Of a DNA stretch of 20,241 bases, positions 6,826 through 16,142 are shown piece after piece. The stretch's first letter is position 1, and every line of letters begins with the position of its first letter. Location: contig NZ_MSTI01000048.1 in the NCBI RefSeq assembly GCF_001949125.1, positions 1 through 20,241 of the forward strand, read 5' to 3'. The DNA is from Deinococcus marmoris (lineage in GTDB: Bacteria; Deinococcota; Deinococci; Deinococcales; Deinococcaceae). The position numbers and the translations under genes are program-made. The notes below the pieces were generated by a model. The model was not told the origin of the DNA. It was given only the letters and a program-made list of their open reading frames with translations, and did not search any database.

Positions 6826-6922
6826 CTGGTCAAGGAATGGCGGCCCCGGAGGTCAGCGTCCTGCCAATCCGGTGCCTCCGGCTACCGCGCGATGTCACAC
6901 AGTCGGTCCGCCTTCATGAGCT

Positions 6923-6928
6923 TAAAAT
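6923..6928 (+). promoter_or_regulatory. -10 box (TAAAAT), leaderless-type
   Basis: TAAAAT lies 6 bases before the ATG at 6935. No Shine-Dalgarno site is seen. Confidence 0.5.
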
Positions 6929-6934
6929 GAAGAC

Positions 6935-7180
6935 ATGACACACCAAGGGAGCCTCCTGCCAGCCCCTATCACCTGTGACTTGTTCCTCACCCCTGATGAC
7001 TACCGGTTGATGGCCGATCTCCTGCTGGAACATCTCGAAGTCAACAATCTACGCGACGGGCGGCTCGAAGACCTGGTCAACCGCCTGTACGTCCTGGCCG
7101 TCCGGGCCAGTCGCCATGACGCGCAACCGTCGCTTGAAGACCGATCTGCCCAACGGGCACACTACCCCGCCACGGACTGA
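6935..7180 (+). CDS. Small protein, unknown function
   Basis: The product is 81 residues. Residues 19-57 (LTPDDYRLMADLLLEHLEVNNLRDGRLEDLVNRLYVLAVRA) are amphipathic helix, and the C-terminus is charged. There are no Cys clusters, membrane segments or signal. I do not recognise it. The start is backed by a TAAAAT box at leaderless spacing. It precedes the coupled pair at 7262-7812 by 81 bases and may share its regulation, but each has its own -10 box. Confidence 0.55.
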   Translation: MTHQGSLLPAPITCDLFLTPDDYRLMADLLLEHLEVNNLRDGRLEDLVNRLYVLAVRASRHDAQPSLEDRSAQRAHYPATD

Positions 7181-7250
7181 ACCGCTGCACAGTTGAGACG
7201 ACGCTGAAGGCGCATTCACCCGGCTTTGTGCCAGTGGGGCAGAAGCTCTC

Positions 7251-7256
7251 TACGCT
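7251..7256 (+). promoter_or_regulatory. -10 box (TACGCT), leaderless-type
   Basis: TACGCT lies 5 bases before the ATG at 7262, which drives the two-gene unit with the response regulator. Confidence 0.4.
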
Positions 7257-7261
7257 GGGGT

Positions 7262-7453
7262 ATGGACGACGATCAGTGGGTGGCCCCCGACATGTGCCGT
7301 GTCTCTGCGGCCCGCGTCGAGCAGTTGCGCGTCTGGCTCGAACAGATCATTCACCGACGCTTTGAGCTGGATGCCTGGGAGATGGAACGTCAGGTGTTGC
7401 GCGACGCCCAGAGGGGCCGGCGCAGGAACCAGCCCCTCCAGGACAGGGCATGA
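7262..7453 (+). CDS. Small helical protein coupled to response regulator
   Basis: The product is 63 residues, MDDDQWVAPDMCRVSAARVE onward, with a helix around 15-50 and an Arg-rich end (RGRRRNQP). Its TGA overlaps the ATG of the receiver gene (ATGA at 7450-7453), so the two are translationally coupled. No known family. The tight coupling suggests it works with the receiver protein or sets its dose. The start at 7262 is chosen over the upstream ATG at 7226 because of the TACGCT box. Confidence 0.55.
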   Translation: MDDDQWVAPDMCRVSAARVEQLRVWLEQIIHRRFELDAWEMERQVLRDAQRGRRRNQPLQDRA

Positions 7454-7812
7454 CCCGGGTGCTGCTGGTCGAGGACCACGTGACGGACGTGTTGTTGTTG
7501 CGCGAACTCCTATCGTTGATGGACGTGGCGTGGACGCTGGAAGATGTGCCGACGTTCGCAGAGGCGGCGGGGCGCTGGCCCGGCGGCGCGTTTGACCTGC
7601 TGGTGGTGGATCTGAACTTGCCAGATGGGCAGGGCCTGGAGCTGCTGACCCGCGCGCTGGAACTGGCGGCGGGTGTTCCCGTGGTGGTGATGAGCGGCCA
7701 TCAGCATCCCGGGCTGGCTGCTCAGGCCGTCCAGTTGGGGGCCAGAGGCTATGTGATCAAGGACCTGGAGGCCGCTGAACATCTGCACGACATCGTCGCG
7801 CAGTTGACTTAA
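7450..7812 (+). CDS. Single-domain response regulator (CheY-like receiver)
   Basis: The product is 120 residues, one receiver domain and nothing else. The acidic pocket is Glu8-Asp9 in VEDH, the phospho-acceptor is Asp54 in VVDLNLPDG, the switch residue is Ser82 in VVMSGH, and Lys104 is in YVIKDL. With no DNA-binding or enzyme domain it must act by protein contact or as a phosphate relay. The GAF histidine kinase ending at 8002 converges on it and is the likely partner, as receiver genes beside phytochrome-like kinases are common in Deinococcus. That pairing is inference. Confidence 0.85.
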   Translation: MTRVLLVEDHVTDVLLLRELLSLMDVAWTLEDVPTFAEAAGRWPGGAFDLLVVDLNLPDGQGLELLTRALELAAGVPVVVMSGHQHPGLAAQAVQLGARGYVIKDLEAAEHLHDIVAQLT

Positions 7813-7822
7813 GCCGTCCGAG

Positions 7823-8005
7823 GTGTATACCACGCTGGCCAAGGCCCTGCCCGAACAACGTGCCTTCCAGGGCAAGTACACACTTGAGGTCCTGCGCGGC
7901 AAGACCAGCCGGATAAAGCTACGCGAACATGACGCGGAGGCGCTGGAGGGTCAGCGGCAGGCGGACGCGGAGGACGTCAGCAACGCTCAAGAGGCCCTCG
8001 CCTAA
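7823..8005 (+). pseudogene. Remnant: 3' tail of a second beta-CASP nuclease gene
   Basis: Codons at 7877-7972 encode 32 residues (YTLEVLRGKTSRIKLREHD and onward) that match the C-terminal tail of the nuclease at 5093-6754 with one change (V to I). Twelve codons differ; eleven of those differences are silent. The match extends weakly upstream (ALPEQRAFQGK against ALPDTLDGALFGEGD). The frame closes with TAA at 8003-8005, touching the kinase stop. No catalytic part of a second nuclease is present between here and the receiver gene. Confidence 0.7.
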
Positions 8006-9810
8006 CTGGGGTCGCTGCCCCCCTGTTCCAGCGGGCGGACGTGCGGCAGCGTGAACGAGAACGTGGTGCCTTCTCCCAACACACTGTCCGCCCAGATGCG
8101 GCCCCCGTGGCGCAGGATGATCCGGCGCACCGTCGCCAGCCCGATGCCGGTCCCCTCGAACTCGCTGTAGCGGTGCAGCCGCTGAAACGGGCCGAACAAG
8201 CGGGCCGCGTACGCCGGATCAAAACCTACCCCGTTGTCCCGCACCCACACCGTCCACGCCTCGTCTCCCACCTGGGTGCCGATCTCGATGACCGCCTGTT
8301 CCCGGGGGCGCGTGAACTTCACCGCATTGCTCAGCAGGTTGATCAGCACCTGCTGCAACGTGGCTGCGTCCCCCATTACCTGCGGCAGTGACTCCACCCG
8401 CCACTCGATCTGGCGGTCCTGGACTTCGTACTCGACGCCTTTGCGGGCGTGGTCCACCAGCACGCCCAGGTTGATCACCGCATGGGTCAGCGGCTGCACG
8501 GTGCTGCGCGACAACGCCAGCATCGCGTCGATCATGGCGCTCATCTGATCGGCAGCTCCCTCTACCACCTGCAAAGCGCGCTCCGCCTTGTCCGGCTCCC
8601 CACGGGTCAGGGCGCGGCGGATCATGCTGACAAACCCCTTGACGTGCCGCACCGGGGTCCGCAGGTCATGCGAGGCGCTATAGGCAAACGCTTCGAGTTC
8701 CTCGTTGGCGGCCTTGAGTTCACGGTTGCTGCGCTGCAACTCACGGGTCCGCTGTTCCAGGGCCTGGGTCTGCCAGGCCCGCTCCAGCGCCAAGCCCAGA
8801 CTGCGCCCGATGGCCCGGAACACTGCCTCTTCCTCGGGCTTCCACTCGGAGACATCCGGGCTGGCGACGACGAACATGGCGGCGGGCTGACCCTCCCGGA
8901 AGTACGGGACAAAGGCCGCCGCGCTATAGACCCTGGAGCGCGTGACAACCGACTCACGGGCATTCCAGTGGTTGAAGAACACCGGCCCCCGCACCTCAAT
9001 CGCCGCGTCGAAGCTGGGGGCCGACGGCACGCCCGCCAGCAGCGCAGCGCGCAAGTCGGGGTCCGGTTCGTCCGTCAGTCGGGCGCGCCACAGCTCGCCG
9101 CCCCACTCGTAGTACCCCGTGACCCAGCCCGGCATGAACGCCTGGAGCAGCTCCCTGGCCCGCTCGGCCAGCCGCAGTGGATCGGTCTCCGTGCCGATGG
9201 CCTCGGTCAGGTCCATGAACGCTTCCAGGGCATGCCGCCGCTCCTGGGCCAGGGCTTTACGCTGCTGGGCGCTGTACAGCGCCTGACACGCCGCCGTGAA
9301 CAGTTGCCGCTGCTGCGCGGTCCACACGGGCTGACCCACCAGACCCACCACGAGCAGTGCAGCAGGCTGATTCCTCTGGAAGAACGGGGCCACGCCCGCC
9401 GCCTGAAACTGCTCGGCATGCGGCATGCCCTGCTCTGCCGCGTTCCAGTGGTCAAAGACCTGCGGCGTGCGGGCGGCCACCGTCTGGGCCAGGAACGGCG
9501 TGTCCAGAGGCAGCCCAGCCCGGAGCAGCGCCATGAAATCAGGGGGGACCGCGTCGCTGACCACCTCGGCCACCCAGCACTCGTCCTGGCGCGTGAAGTA
9601 GACCGCCAACAGGTTGGGGATGCTGCGGCGAAGCACGCCCCCGACGTGGCGCGCCAGCGCGGTCAGGTCATCGGTGGTGGCTGCGGCCTCACTCAGGGCC
9701 ACGAAGGTGGACAGCACCTCGTTCTGTTGCTGGGCGACGGCTAAAGCCTCACGCATCTGGGCCAGTTCATCAGGCAACGCGCCCGTTGCCAGGGGACCAG
9801 GGTTTGACAT
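8002..9810 (-). CDS. Cytoplasmic histidine kinase with two GAF-like domains
   Basis: The product is 602 residues without membrane segments. Two related GAF-like sensor modules occupy about 30-185 and 192-345; each contains an xHWNA motif (121-124 and 281-284) and a (V/A)PFF or VPYF block. A coiled linker (350-375) leads to the dimerisation domain with phospho-acceptor His381 in SASHDLRTPV. The ATPase domain carries N box INLLSNAVKFT (Asn495), G1 DNGVGFD (525-531) and G2 GTGIGLA (553-559), all intact. The HisKA and ATPase style is that of phytochrome-like kinases, but no bilin-binding Cys can be assigned. It converges with the receiver gene at 7450-7812. TATAGT stands 8 bases before the ATG. 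Confidence 0.88.
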   Translation of the reverse strand: MSNPGPLATGALPDELAQMREALAVAQQQNEVLSTFVALSEAAATTDDLTALARHVGGVLRRSIPNLLAVYFTRQDECWVAEVVSDAVPPDFMALLRAGLPLDTPFLAQTVAARTPQVFDHWNAAEQGMPHAEQFQAAGVAPFFQRNQPAALLVVGLVGQPVWTAQQRQLFTAACQALYSAQQRKALAQERRHALEAFMDLTEAIGTETDPLRLAERARELLQAFMPGWVTGYYEWGGELWRARLTDEPDPDLRAALLAGVPSAPSFDAAIEVRGPVFFNHWNARESVVTRSRVYSAAAFVPYFREGQPAAMFVVASPDVSEWKPEEEAVFRAIGRSLGLALERAWQTQALEQRTRELQRSNRELKAANEELEAFAYSASHDLRTPVRHVKGFVSMIRRALTRGEPDKAERALQVVEGAADQMSAMIDAMLALSRSTVQPLTHAVINLGVLVDHARKGVEYEVQDRQIEWRVESLPQVMGDAATLQQVLINLLSNAVKFTRPREQAVIEIGTQVGDEAWTVWVRDNGVGFDPAYAARLFGPFQRLHRYSEFEGTGIGLATVRRIILRHGGRIWADSVLGEGTTFSFTLPHVRPLEQGGSDPS

Positions 9811-9818
9811 TGCCTGCC

Positions 9819-9824
9819 ACTATA
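9819..9824 (-). promoter_or_regulatory. -10 box (TATAGT) of first kinase gene
   Basis: TATAGT on the minus strand lies 8 bases before the ATG at 9810. Confidence 0.45.
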
Positions 9825-9857
9825 GGGCGCTTCCTGGACGGTGGTCCGCGTATTTGT

Positions 9858-10094
9858 TCACCCCTTCGTGCCCTTGAACAAGACCGAGAGCCACTGTCCC
9901 AACCCAGCCGGGCGGGGTGGCTGCGTCTCGCCAAAGGCGTGCATCGTCACCCGCATGCGCTCGGAGTCGTACACGCTCTGATCATTCAGGGTGGACTGCA
10001 CGGTGTTGAGCGAGTCCCAGATCTTGGGGTCTGACGAGAGTAAGATTCCGTTGGTAAAGTCGCCAGCTCCGCAAAAGTCTGCCAAGCGGGGCAT
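9858..10094 (-). CDS. Hypothetical protein or 3' gene remnant
   Basis: An open frame between the two kinase genes ends SGRFLG-free text such as FGETQPPRPAGLGQWLSVLFKG. The part from the ATG at 10094 is 78 residues (MPRLADFCGAGDFTNGILLS onward). The frame stays open further upstream to 10349 with Cys-containing, Pro-rich text (GNSCAPGEDC), so this may be the tail of a larger lost gene. The DNA upstream is more AT-rich than its neighbours. No ribosome site or -10 box supports the ATG. Family unknown. The rest of the 9811-10345 gap shows nothing else I can support. Confidence 0.3.
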   Translation of the reverse strand: MPRLADFCGAGDFTNGILLSSDPKIWDSLNTVQSTLNDQSVYDSERMRVTMHAFGETQPPRPAGLGQWLSVLFKGTKG

Positions 10095-10345
10095 GTTGCG
10101 CTTGGAATCCCTCGGTAAAATCCCCGGCGAGACCGTCACAGCTCTCGCGCAGTCTTCTCCGGGAGCGCAGGAATTCCCATCCCGGGGTGCAGTGTTCTGC
10201 CCGCCTGACTTTGCCAACGGAATCGAGTAAGAACAGAAATCCGCCCTAGCAATGCAAATCACAATTGGGATGACAGATGGGCAGTGTTGCCACAGCGTCC
10301 CGCTGTTCCAGCTCCCCTTGTCCCTCACGCTCTGCCTCGCCTCAA

Positions 10346-13126
10346 TCAAGGCGCTGCCCTGGGCAGGATGAAGCCGAAGGTGGCTCCCACATCTGGCTGC
10401 CCGTCCGCTGTCATGGTCCCGCCATGCCGGGCCAGGATGCGCCGCGCATTCGCCAGACTCACCGCTACGCCCTCAAAATCCTCCGCACGGTGCAGGCGCT
10501 GGAACATCGTAAACAGTTTGTTCTGATATTTGGGATCGAAGCCCACCCCGTTGTCGCGCACCAGTACCGCCCAATTCTGGCCCCGGTCTTCCGCCCAGAT
10601 CTCGATCAGCGCCCGTTCCCGGCTGCGGGTGTATTTCACGGCGTTGTCCACCAGTGCCGTGATCACCCGGCGCAGCAACTCCGCGTCCCCCACGACGGTG
10701 GGCAGCGGACGGATCTGCCAGTCGATCTGACGCTGCGGCAGGTCGATCCCCACCTTCTGGTGGGCCTCCGTGAACAGCCGTTCAAGATTGACCTGCTCGG
10801 CGCGGAGCGGCTGACGCGAAGTGCGGGAGACCTCCAGCATGCCGTCGATCAACCCGCTCAGCGTGACAGCGGCGCTGGAGATAATCCTGAAGTAACGCTC
10901 CGCTTTGGCGTCCAGCGGCGTCGGCAGCTCGCGGCGCAGCAGATCGCCGAAGCTGATGATGTGCCGCACCGGGGTCCGCAGGTCATGCGAGACGCTGTAC
11001 GTGAAGGCTTCGAGTTCTTCGTTGGCGGCTTCCAGTCTGGTGTTGCTGCGTTCTAACTCCTGCGAACGAATCTCCAACCGGGCCACGCTCTCACCGCGTT
11101 CCAGCGCCAGGGAGAGACTGCGCACCACACCTTCGAGTACGGCCCGGTCCACCGGACTCCAGGTGCGGCCCTCGTACTGAACCATGCCGAAAATGCCCAC
11201 GACGTTCCCATGTTCCACCAGGGGCAGCGTCGCGGTGGCCCCGACGTTTTGCAGTAACCCCTGATCCAATCCATCGGTTGTGACGTCATACGCGTCCTGA
11301 TACAGCGGCTGCCGGGTCGTCCAGGGCCGCATCATGTTTTGACCACTTTCCAGATCGACCCCTTCCGCATCCACGAGTGCCTGCAAGCTGGGCGAGCGCA
11401 TGGAGCCCACCTGAGATCTTATCCACCAGCGTCCCCCAACAGGTTCAAAGTACGCCGCGTACCCCTGGGGGAGGAGTGAGCGCACCACCTCCTGCGCCCG
11501 TCGAATCAGGGCCAGCCGGTCGCCCTGAACGCCCAGATCCTTGGTGAGCTGCATGAACGCTTCCAGCGCCTGGGTGCGGGCTTCGAGCACCTTGTTTTGC
11601 GCCTGAAGCGTTTCGGCCTGAATGGCCCGGTCGAGCGCCAGACCCAGACTGTGGCCCACTGCCGTGAAGAGGACCCGGTCCTGGGAAGTCCAGACGCGGC
11701 TGTCCACCGTGCCCATCGCCAGCATGCCAAAGGGCTGCTCCCCCTTGAAATAGGGATAGAAGGCCACCGCGCCGTAGACCTCCGTGTGGGCGATTCCCTC
11801 CCGCTGGGGATCCCAGCCATCGGTGAAGACGGGACCCCTGGCCTGCACCGCTTCTTGGAAGCTGGGCGTGTCTTCCAGATGCCCCTTCCGCGCGGTGGCC
11901 GCGATCTGGGGATCCACGTTGTCCGACACCGTCCTCGCTTTCCACAGGCCCCCTTCCAGCTCATGGTAGACCACACTCAATTCGGGCACCGAAGCTTGCA
12001 GCACGTCTTGAGCGTGCCGTGCCAGAAGGTGCAGGTTCGTTTCTGTCCCAACGGCTTCGGTCAGGGCCACGAAGGCGTTGAGCGCCGCCCGGCCTTCCAG
12101 TTGCCGCGCCTGTTCGGCCCGGTCAAGCGCCCCGCCCAGACTGCGCCAGAGTGCGGTGAGGACCGCCCGGTGTTGGGACGTCCAGAGGGGCTCCTGTTGC
12201 AGGACGGCCACCAGCATGCCCACGGGTTGTCCCTGCTGAAAGTAGGGAGCAAACACTCCTGCACTAAAAGCCCCGGTGTGTACAATCCTCTGCGCCGTAC
12301 TGTCCCAGTGCTCAATGAAGAGCGGCAGCCCGCTCTGGACAGCCTGGTGAAAGGCCGGCGTGTCCAGCGGCAGGCCCGCGACAAGCAAGCGCTTGAGGTC
12401 GTCAGGTGCCTCGTCCAACAAAGTGGGCATCCACCTTCCCTCGTTCGGGACAAAGAAGGCCACAAACAGGTCAGGGATGCTGGCCCGCAGCACGTCCCGG
12501 GCGCGTCGGGTCAGCGTGTCCAGATCAGTGTTGAGTCCGACGGCTTCCGTGAGAGCCACGAACGCGGTCAGAGCCTCGGCCTGCTGGGACAGCCGGGTGC
12601 TCAGGGCGAGGCGGTCGAGCGCCAGGGCGCACTGGGCCGCGAGGGTCTGAAGGAAGCGGCGCTCTTCAGGGGTGAAATCATGGGGTTCAGTGAACACCAG
12701 CACGATGACCCCGAGCGCCTGATCACCCAGGAGCATGGGCACCACCGCCGTGGCGACCACCTTCACTCCAAGGGGGGGCGCGGTGAGTTGCGGATAGGCG
12801 GTCGTCAAGGCTTCCTGGTGCTCGAAGTACAGGGCTTCACGGCGGTTGAGGCTGTCTTCCGTGGGAGCGAACGCATCGAACGCCCCGTCTTGCCACAGGG
12901 TCTGTTCGCCTTCGGCATACCCCTGTGTGGCGGCCACCTGCAAGCGGTCTCCCGTGCCCTGACCCAGCAGGACAACGCCAGCCAGAGCCTTCAGGGCCTC
13001 CAGGGCGGGATTCAGAACAATCTCGAACACATCTGCGGGGATGGTCGCCGCTGCGAGCGATTCCGTCACGCTTTGCAGCCGGTCACTCAGCGGTGGGCGA
13101 CTGAGCCTGCGGGAGGAATCGGTCAT
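10346..13126 (-). CDS. Cytoplasmic histidine kinase with four GAF-like domains, atypical G2 box
   Basis: The product is 926 residues without membrane segments. GAF 1 spans about 15-172. Then come three related modules (about 185-337, 347-500 and 518-677), each opening with ALxAFxxLT. The second and third also share an xAxVPEL or xASIPDL block and a (A/Y)PYF block. Dimerisation His714 is in SVSHDLRTPV. The ATPase domain has Asn828 in ALVDNAVKYT and G1 DNGVGFD (858-864). However, the G2 box reads EGVAVSLA (885-892) where EGTGIGLA is expected, so two glycines of the ATP lid are replaced. It is a paralogue of the kinase at 8002-9810 with two extra sensor modules. TATGGT lies 5 bases before the start. 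Confidence 0.88.
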   Translation of the reverse strand: MTDSSRRLSRPPLSDRLQSVTESLAAATIPADVFEIVLNPALEALKALAGVVLLGQGTGDRLQVAATQGYAEGEQTLWQDGAFDAFAPTEDSLNRREALYFEHQEALTTAYPQLTAPPLGVKVVATAVVPMLLGDQALGVIVLVFTEPHDFTPEERRFLQTLAAQCALALDRLALSTRLSQQAEALTAFVALTEAVGLNTDLDTLTRRARDVLRASIPDLFVAFFVPNEGRWMPTLLDEAPDDLKRLLVAGLPLDTPAFHQAVQSGLPLFIEHWDSTAQRIVHTGAFSAGVFAPYFQQGQPVGMLVAVLQQEPLWTSQHRAVLTALWRSLGGALDRAEQARQLEGRAALNAFVALTEAVGTETNLHLLARHAQDVLQASVPELSVVYHELEGGLWKARTVSDNVDPQIAATARKGHLEDTPSFQEAVQARGPVFTDGWDPQREGIAHTEVYGAVAFYPYFKGEQPFGMLAMGTVDSRVWTSQDRVLFTAVGHSLGLALDRAIQAETLQAQNKVLEARTQALEAFMQLTKDLGVQGDRLALIRRAQEVVRSLLPQGYAAYFEPVGGRWWIRSQVGSMRSPSLQALVDAEGVDLESGQNMMRPWTTRQPLYQDAYDVTTDGLDQGLLQNVGATATLPLVEHGNVVGIFGMVQYEGRTWSPVDRAVLEGVVRSLSLALERGESVARLEIRSQELERSNTRLEAANEELEAFTYSVSHDLRTPVRHIISFGDLLRRELPTPLDAKAERYFRIISSAAVTLSGLIDGMLEVSRTSRQPLRAEQVNLERLFTEAHQKVGIDLPQRQIDWQIRPLPTVVGDAELLRRVITALVDNAVKYTRSRERALIEIWAEDRGQNWAVLVRDNGVGFDPKYQNKLFTMFQRLHRAEDFEGVAVSLANARRILARHGGTMTADGQPDVGATFGFILPRAAP

Positions 13127-13131
13127 AGAAC

Positions 13132-13137
13132 ACCATA
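13132..13137 (-). promoter_or_regulatory. -10 box (TATGGT), leaderless-type
   Basis: TATGGT on the minus strand lies 5 bases before the ATG at 13126. Confidence 0.45.
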
Positions 13138-13189
13138 GCGTGACGTTTGGGGAACGCGGCTCTCCATTGGCGTTGTCCTGGCACTTATT

Positions 13190-13504
13190 TGAGGATCAAG
13201 CACTGCGACTTCTGCCGACTGACCTTGAGGTTTCCAGGAGCGCGCGGACGGCGGTGAACAGCAGCAGCTTGAGCATGATCTCGTGCTGCACCTGACCCCC
13301 GTCCCGGACCGCTTTAAAAAAGCGGTTCAGCTCCTCAGCCGTCAGGAGCTGCGGCAAGCGGCGTTCGCGCTTCGGCTTCTACAGCTTGAGTTTCTTGCGG
13401 GCCTGCTGGCAGACGTAGGCGAACTCGTCGTAACTCAGCCGTTCCTTGCGGGCGAGGCGGACGAGCTGGGCGACGACTTCAGATTTCGCCTTATGATCTG
13501 ACAT
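13190..13504 (-). pseudogene. Tyrosine recombinase, broken N-terminal part
   Basis: From ATG 13504 the frame reads MSDHKAKSEVVAQLVRLARK and onward. It meets a TAG at 13379-13381 after 41 codons, then continues in the same frame as KPKRERRLPQLLTAEELNRF, then QHEIMLKLLLFTAVR. That is the core-binding domain and the start of the catalytic domain of a Xer/phage-type integrase, including the first catalytic Arg region (LLLFTAVR). After VR a one-base shift is needed to read on as NLKVSRQKS, and similarity ends near 13190. The remaining catalytic residues are missing. TACATT sits 5 bases before the ATG. A C-terminal piece of this type of recombinase lies at 19085-19326 in the opposite orientation. 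Confidence 0.7.
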
Positions 13505-13509
13505 GCTGC

Positions 13510-13515
13510 AATGTA
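13510..13515 (-). promoter_or_regulatory. -10 box (TACATT), leaderless-type
   Basis: TACATT on the minus strand lies 5 bases before the ATG of the broken recombinase gene at 13504. Confidence 0.35.
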
Positions 13516-13635
13516 GAGGGTTTGGGGGCGGATTGTTGGCTCAGCAACCTGCTTTTAAGGCAGAACATTTCGTGTTGTGGCTCTTCCGCGAAATCTGTCT
13601 GTCAGGGCAGGGTCCAGCCCGGCGGCAAAGTGACC

Positions 13636-14208
13636 TCACTCCAGACGGATCAGGGCGACAGGTTCAGACGCCGTGGCCGGACCACAGCAGCCGCTGTTTG
13701 GGGCGCAGCTCTCGTCCGCCACGGTCTCACCAGCGGGGAGGCCGCAGGCCTCGCCCGCCTTGCACTGCACGCCGGGCTGGCGCAGGTGGACGATGAGCCG
13801 CTCAGGCTGCACCTCCAAGTGGGTCACGTGGAACTGCAATGCTGCCGCCTGGGCAGTGCCGTACTCAAAACGCACCTCGGCCTCGGCCCGCACGGGAATC
13901 TTGCCCGTCACGCGGTCATAGATGGCGAGGAACTTGCGGTTGGTCATGAAGCCGCCTGCGGCGTCTTCTGCGGAGCCGTCCATCAATTGAATCACCGTCT
14001 CGCGCCACGAGGCGGCCTTGCCGCCGCAGTCCATCGCCTCGATGCTGACGGCCTTAACCTCGGTAACATGGTAACCGGGACCGATCAGCATTTCACCGTT
14101 CAACCAGAACTCCAGCGGACGCTGGGCCGGGGCGCGCAGGGCGTCGATCAGCGCCGCCGTAGCGGTTGCTTCACTGAGGCCAGAAATGGGGTGCAGGGTC
14201 TGGGTCAT
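13636..14208 (-). CDS. DUF6428-type protein of arsenic operon, Cys-rich tail
   Basis: The product is 190 residues. The start at 14208 is fixed by AAGGAG seven bases upstream. The block [29 protein letters not shown] (residues 47-75, Cys61) is what I recall as the hallmark of DUF6428 proteins, which recur in ars operons; their function is not established. The C-terminal 45 residues hold Cys149, 155, 168, 174 and 175, with the last two as SGCCGP. Such thiol clusters could bind arsenite, which is an inference. It is the last gene of the operon, 60 bases after the second arsC. No clear terminator follows. Confidence 0.7.
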   Translation of the reverse strand: MTQTLHPISGLSEATATAALIDALRAPAQRPLEFWLNGEMLIGPGYHVTEVKAVSIEAMDCGGKAASWRETVIQLMDGSAEDAAGGFMTNRKFLAIYDRVTGKIPVRAEAEVRFEYGTAQAAALQFHVTHLEVQPERLIVHLRQPGVQCKAGEACGLPAGETVADESCAPNSGCCGPATASEPVALIRLE

Positions 14209-14268
14209 GGGATTCTCCTTGATCTCAAGAGGGCGATTGGTTGGCGACGGCAACGCTCAGCACTGGAT

Positions 14269-14733
14269 TCAGGGGGCGGGCAAAAGCGCTGACAGCCAGA
14301 CCTGAATCCTGGCGTCAATTTCATTTCGCACGCGCCGGAAGACCGCCTGGCGGTCTTCCTTGCTGCCCTGCGCCGCCGCCGGGTCTTCAAACGGCCAGGC
14401 TTCCCGGTGCAGGGCAAAGGGAAAGATGGGGCAGTTGGTCTCGGCGCGGTGACAGACCGTGATGACGTACTGGAAATGCTGGCCCAGCAAGGGGCCAGTG
14501 CCTTCAGCCTTCAGGTGACTGGTGTCCAGGCCGATCTCCTGAAGGGCCTGGAGGGTCAGGGGGTTCACTTCACCGGGTTCCAGCCCAGCGGATGAGACCT
14601 CGAAGCGGTCTCCCGCGCGGTGTTCCAGCAGGACCTGGGCCATCTGCGAGCGGGCGGTATTGCCCGTGCAGATGAAGAGTACGCGGGTCTTCTTGACGGT
14701 GGGTGTGGTCCTGTCGGCAGTGGGCTGGGTCAT
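14269..14733 (-). CDS. arsC: Low-molecular-weight-phosphatase-type arsenate reductase (second copy)
   Basis: The product is 154 residues from ATG 14733, preceded by GAGGAG. The P-loop CTGNTARS gives Cys22 and Arg28. A redox pair occurs as Cys94 and Cys101 in VCHRAETNCPIFPF, and the general acid is Asp117 in PFEDP. This set fits thioredoxin-linked arsenate reductases, which reduce arsenate to arsenite through three cysteines. It differs clearly from the arsC at 16143-16613 (CTGNTARS against [15 protein letters not shown] against DSAAQAC), so the two are not a recent duplicate. It lies 102 bases downstream of arsB in the same direction. Confidence 0.82.
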   Translation of the reverse strand: MTQPTADRTTPTVKKTRVLFICTGNTARSQMAQVLLEHRAGDRFEVSSAGLEPGEVNPLTLQALQEIGLDTSHLKAEGTGPLLGQHFQYVITVCHRAETNCPIFPFALHREAWPFEDPAAAQGSKEDRQAVFRRVRNEIDARIQVWLSALLPAP

Positions 14734-14835
14734 GGGTTTTCTCCTCGAGAGACGAATTCCTGGGCCTGATAGGGCTGCACGATCAACGATTTCAGAGGGA
14801 CGCAGCACCGGAAACGAGTGCATCACCTGACCCCC

Positions 14836-16137
<1,302 letters not shown>

Positions 16138-16142
16138 CGGGG

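Noticed and set aside
8449..9744. Long plus-strand frame (431 codons) opposite the first histidine kinase
   Set aside because: His/Arg/Gln-rich antisense text that mirrors the kinase codons. The minus-strand protein has all kinase motifs.
11597..13138. Plus-strand frame of 513 codons opposite the second kinase
   Set aside because: Antisense shadow of the GAF modules; no domain or start signal.
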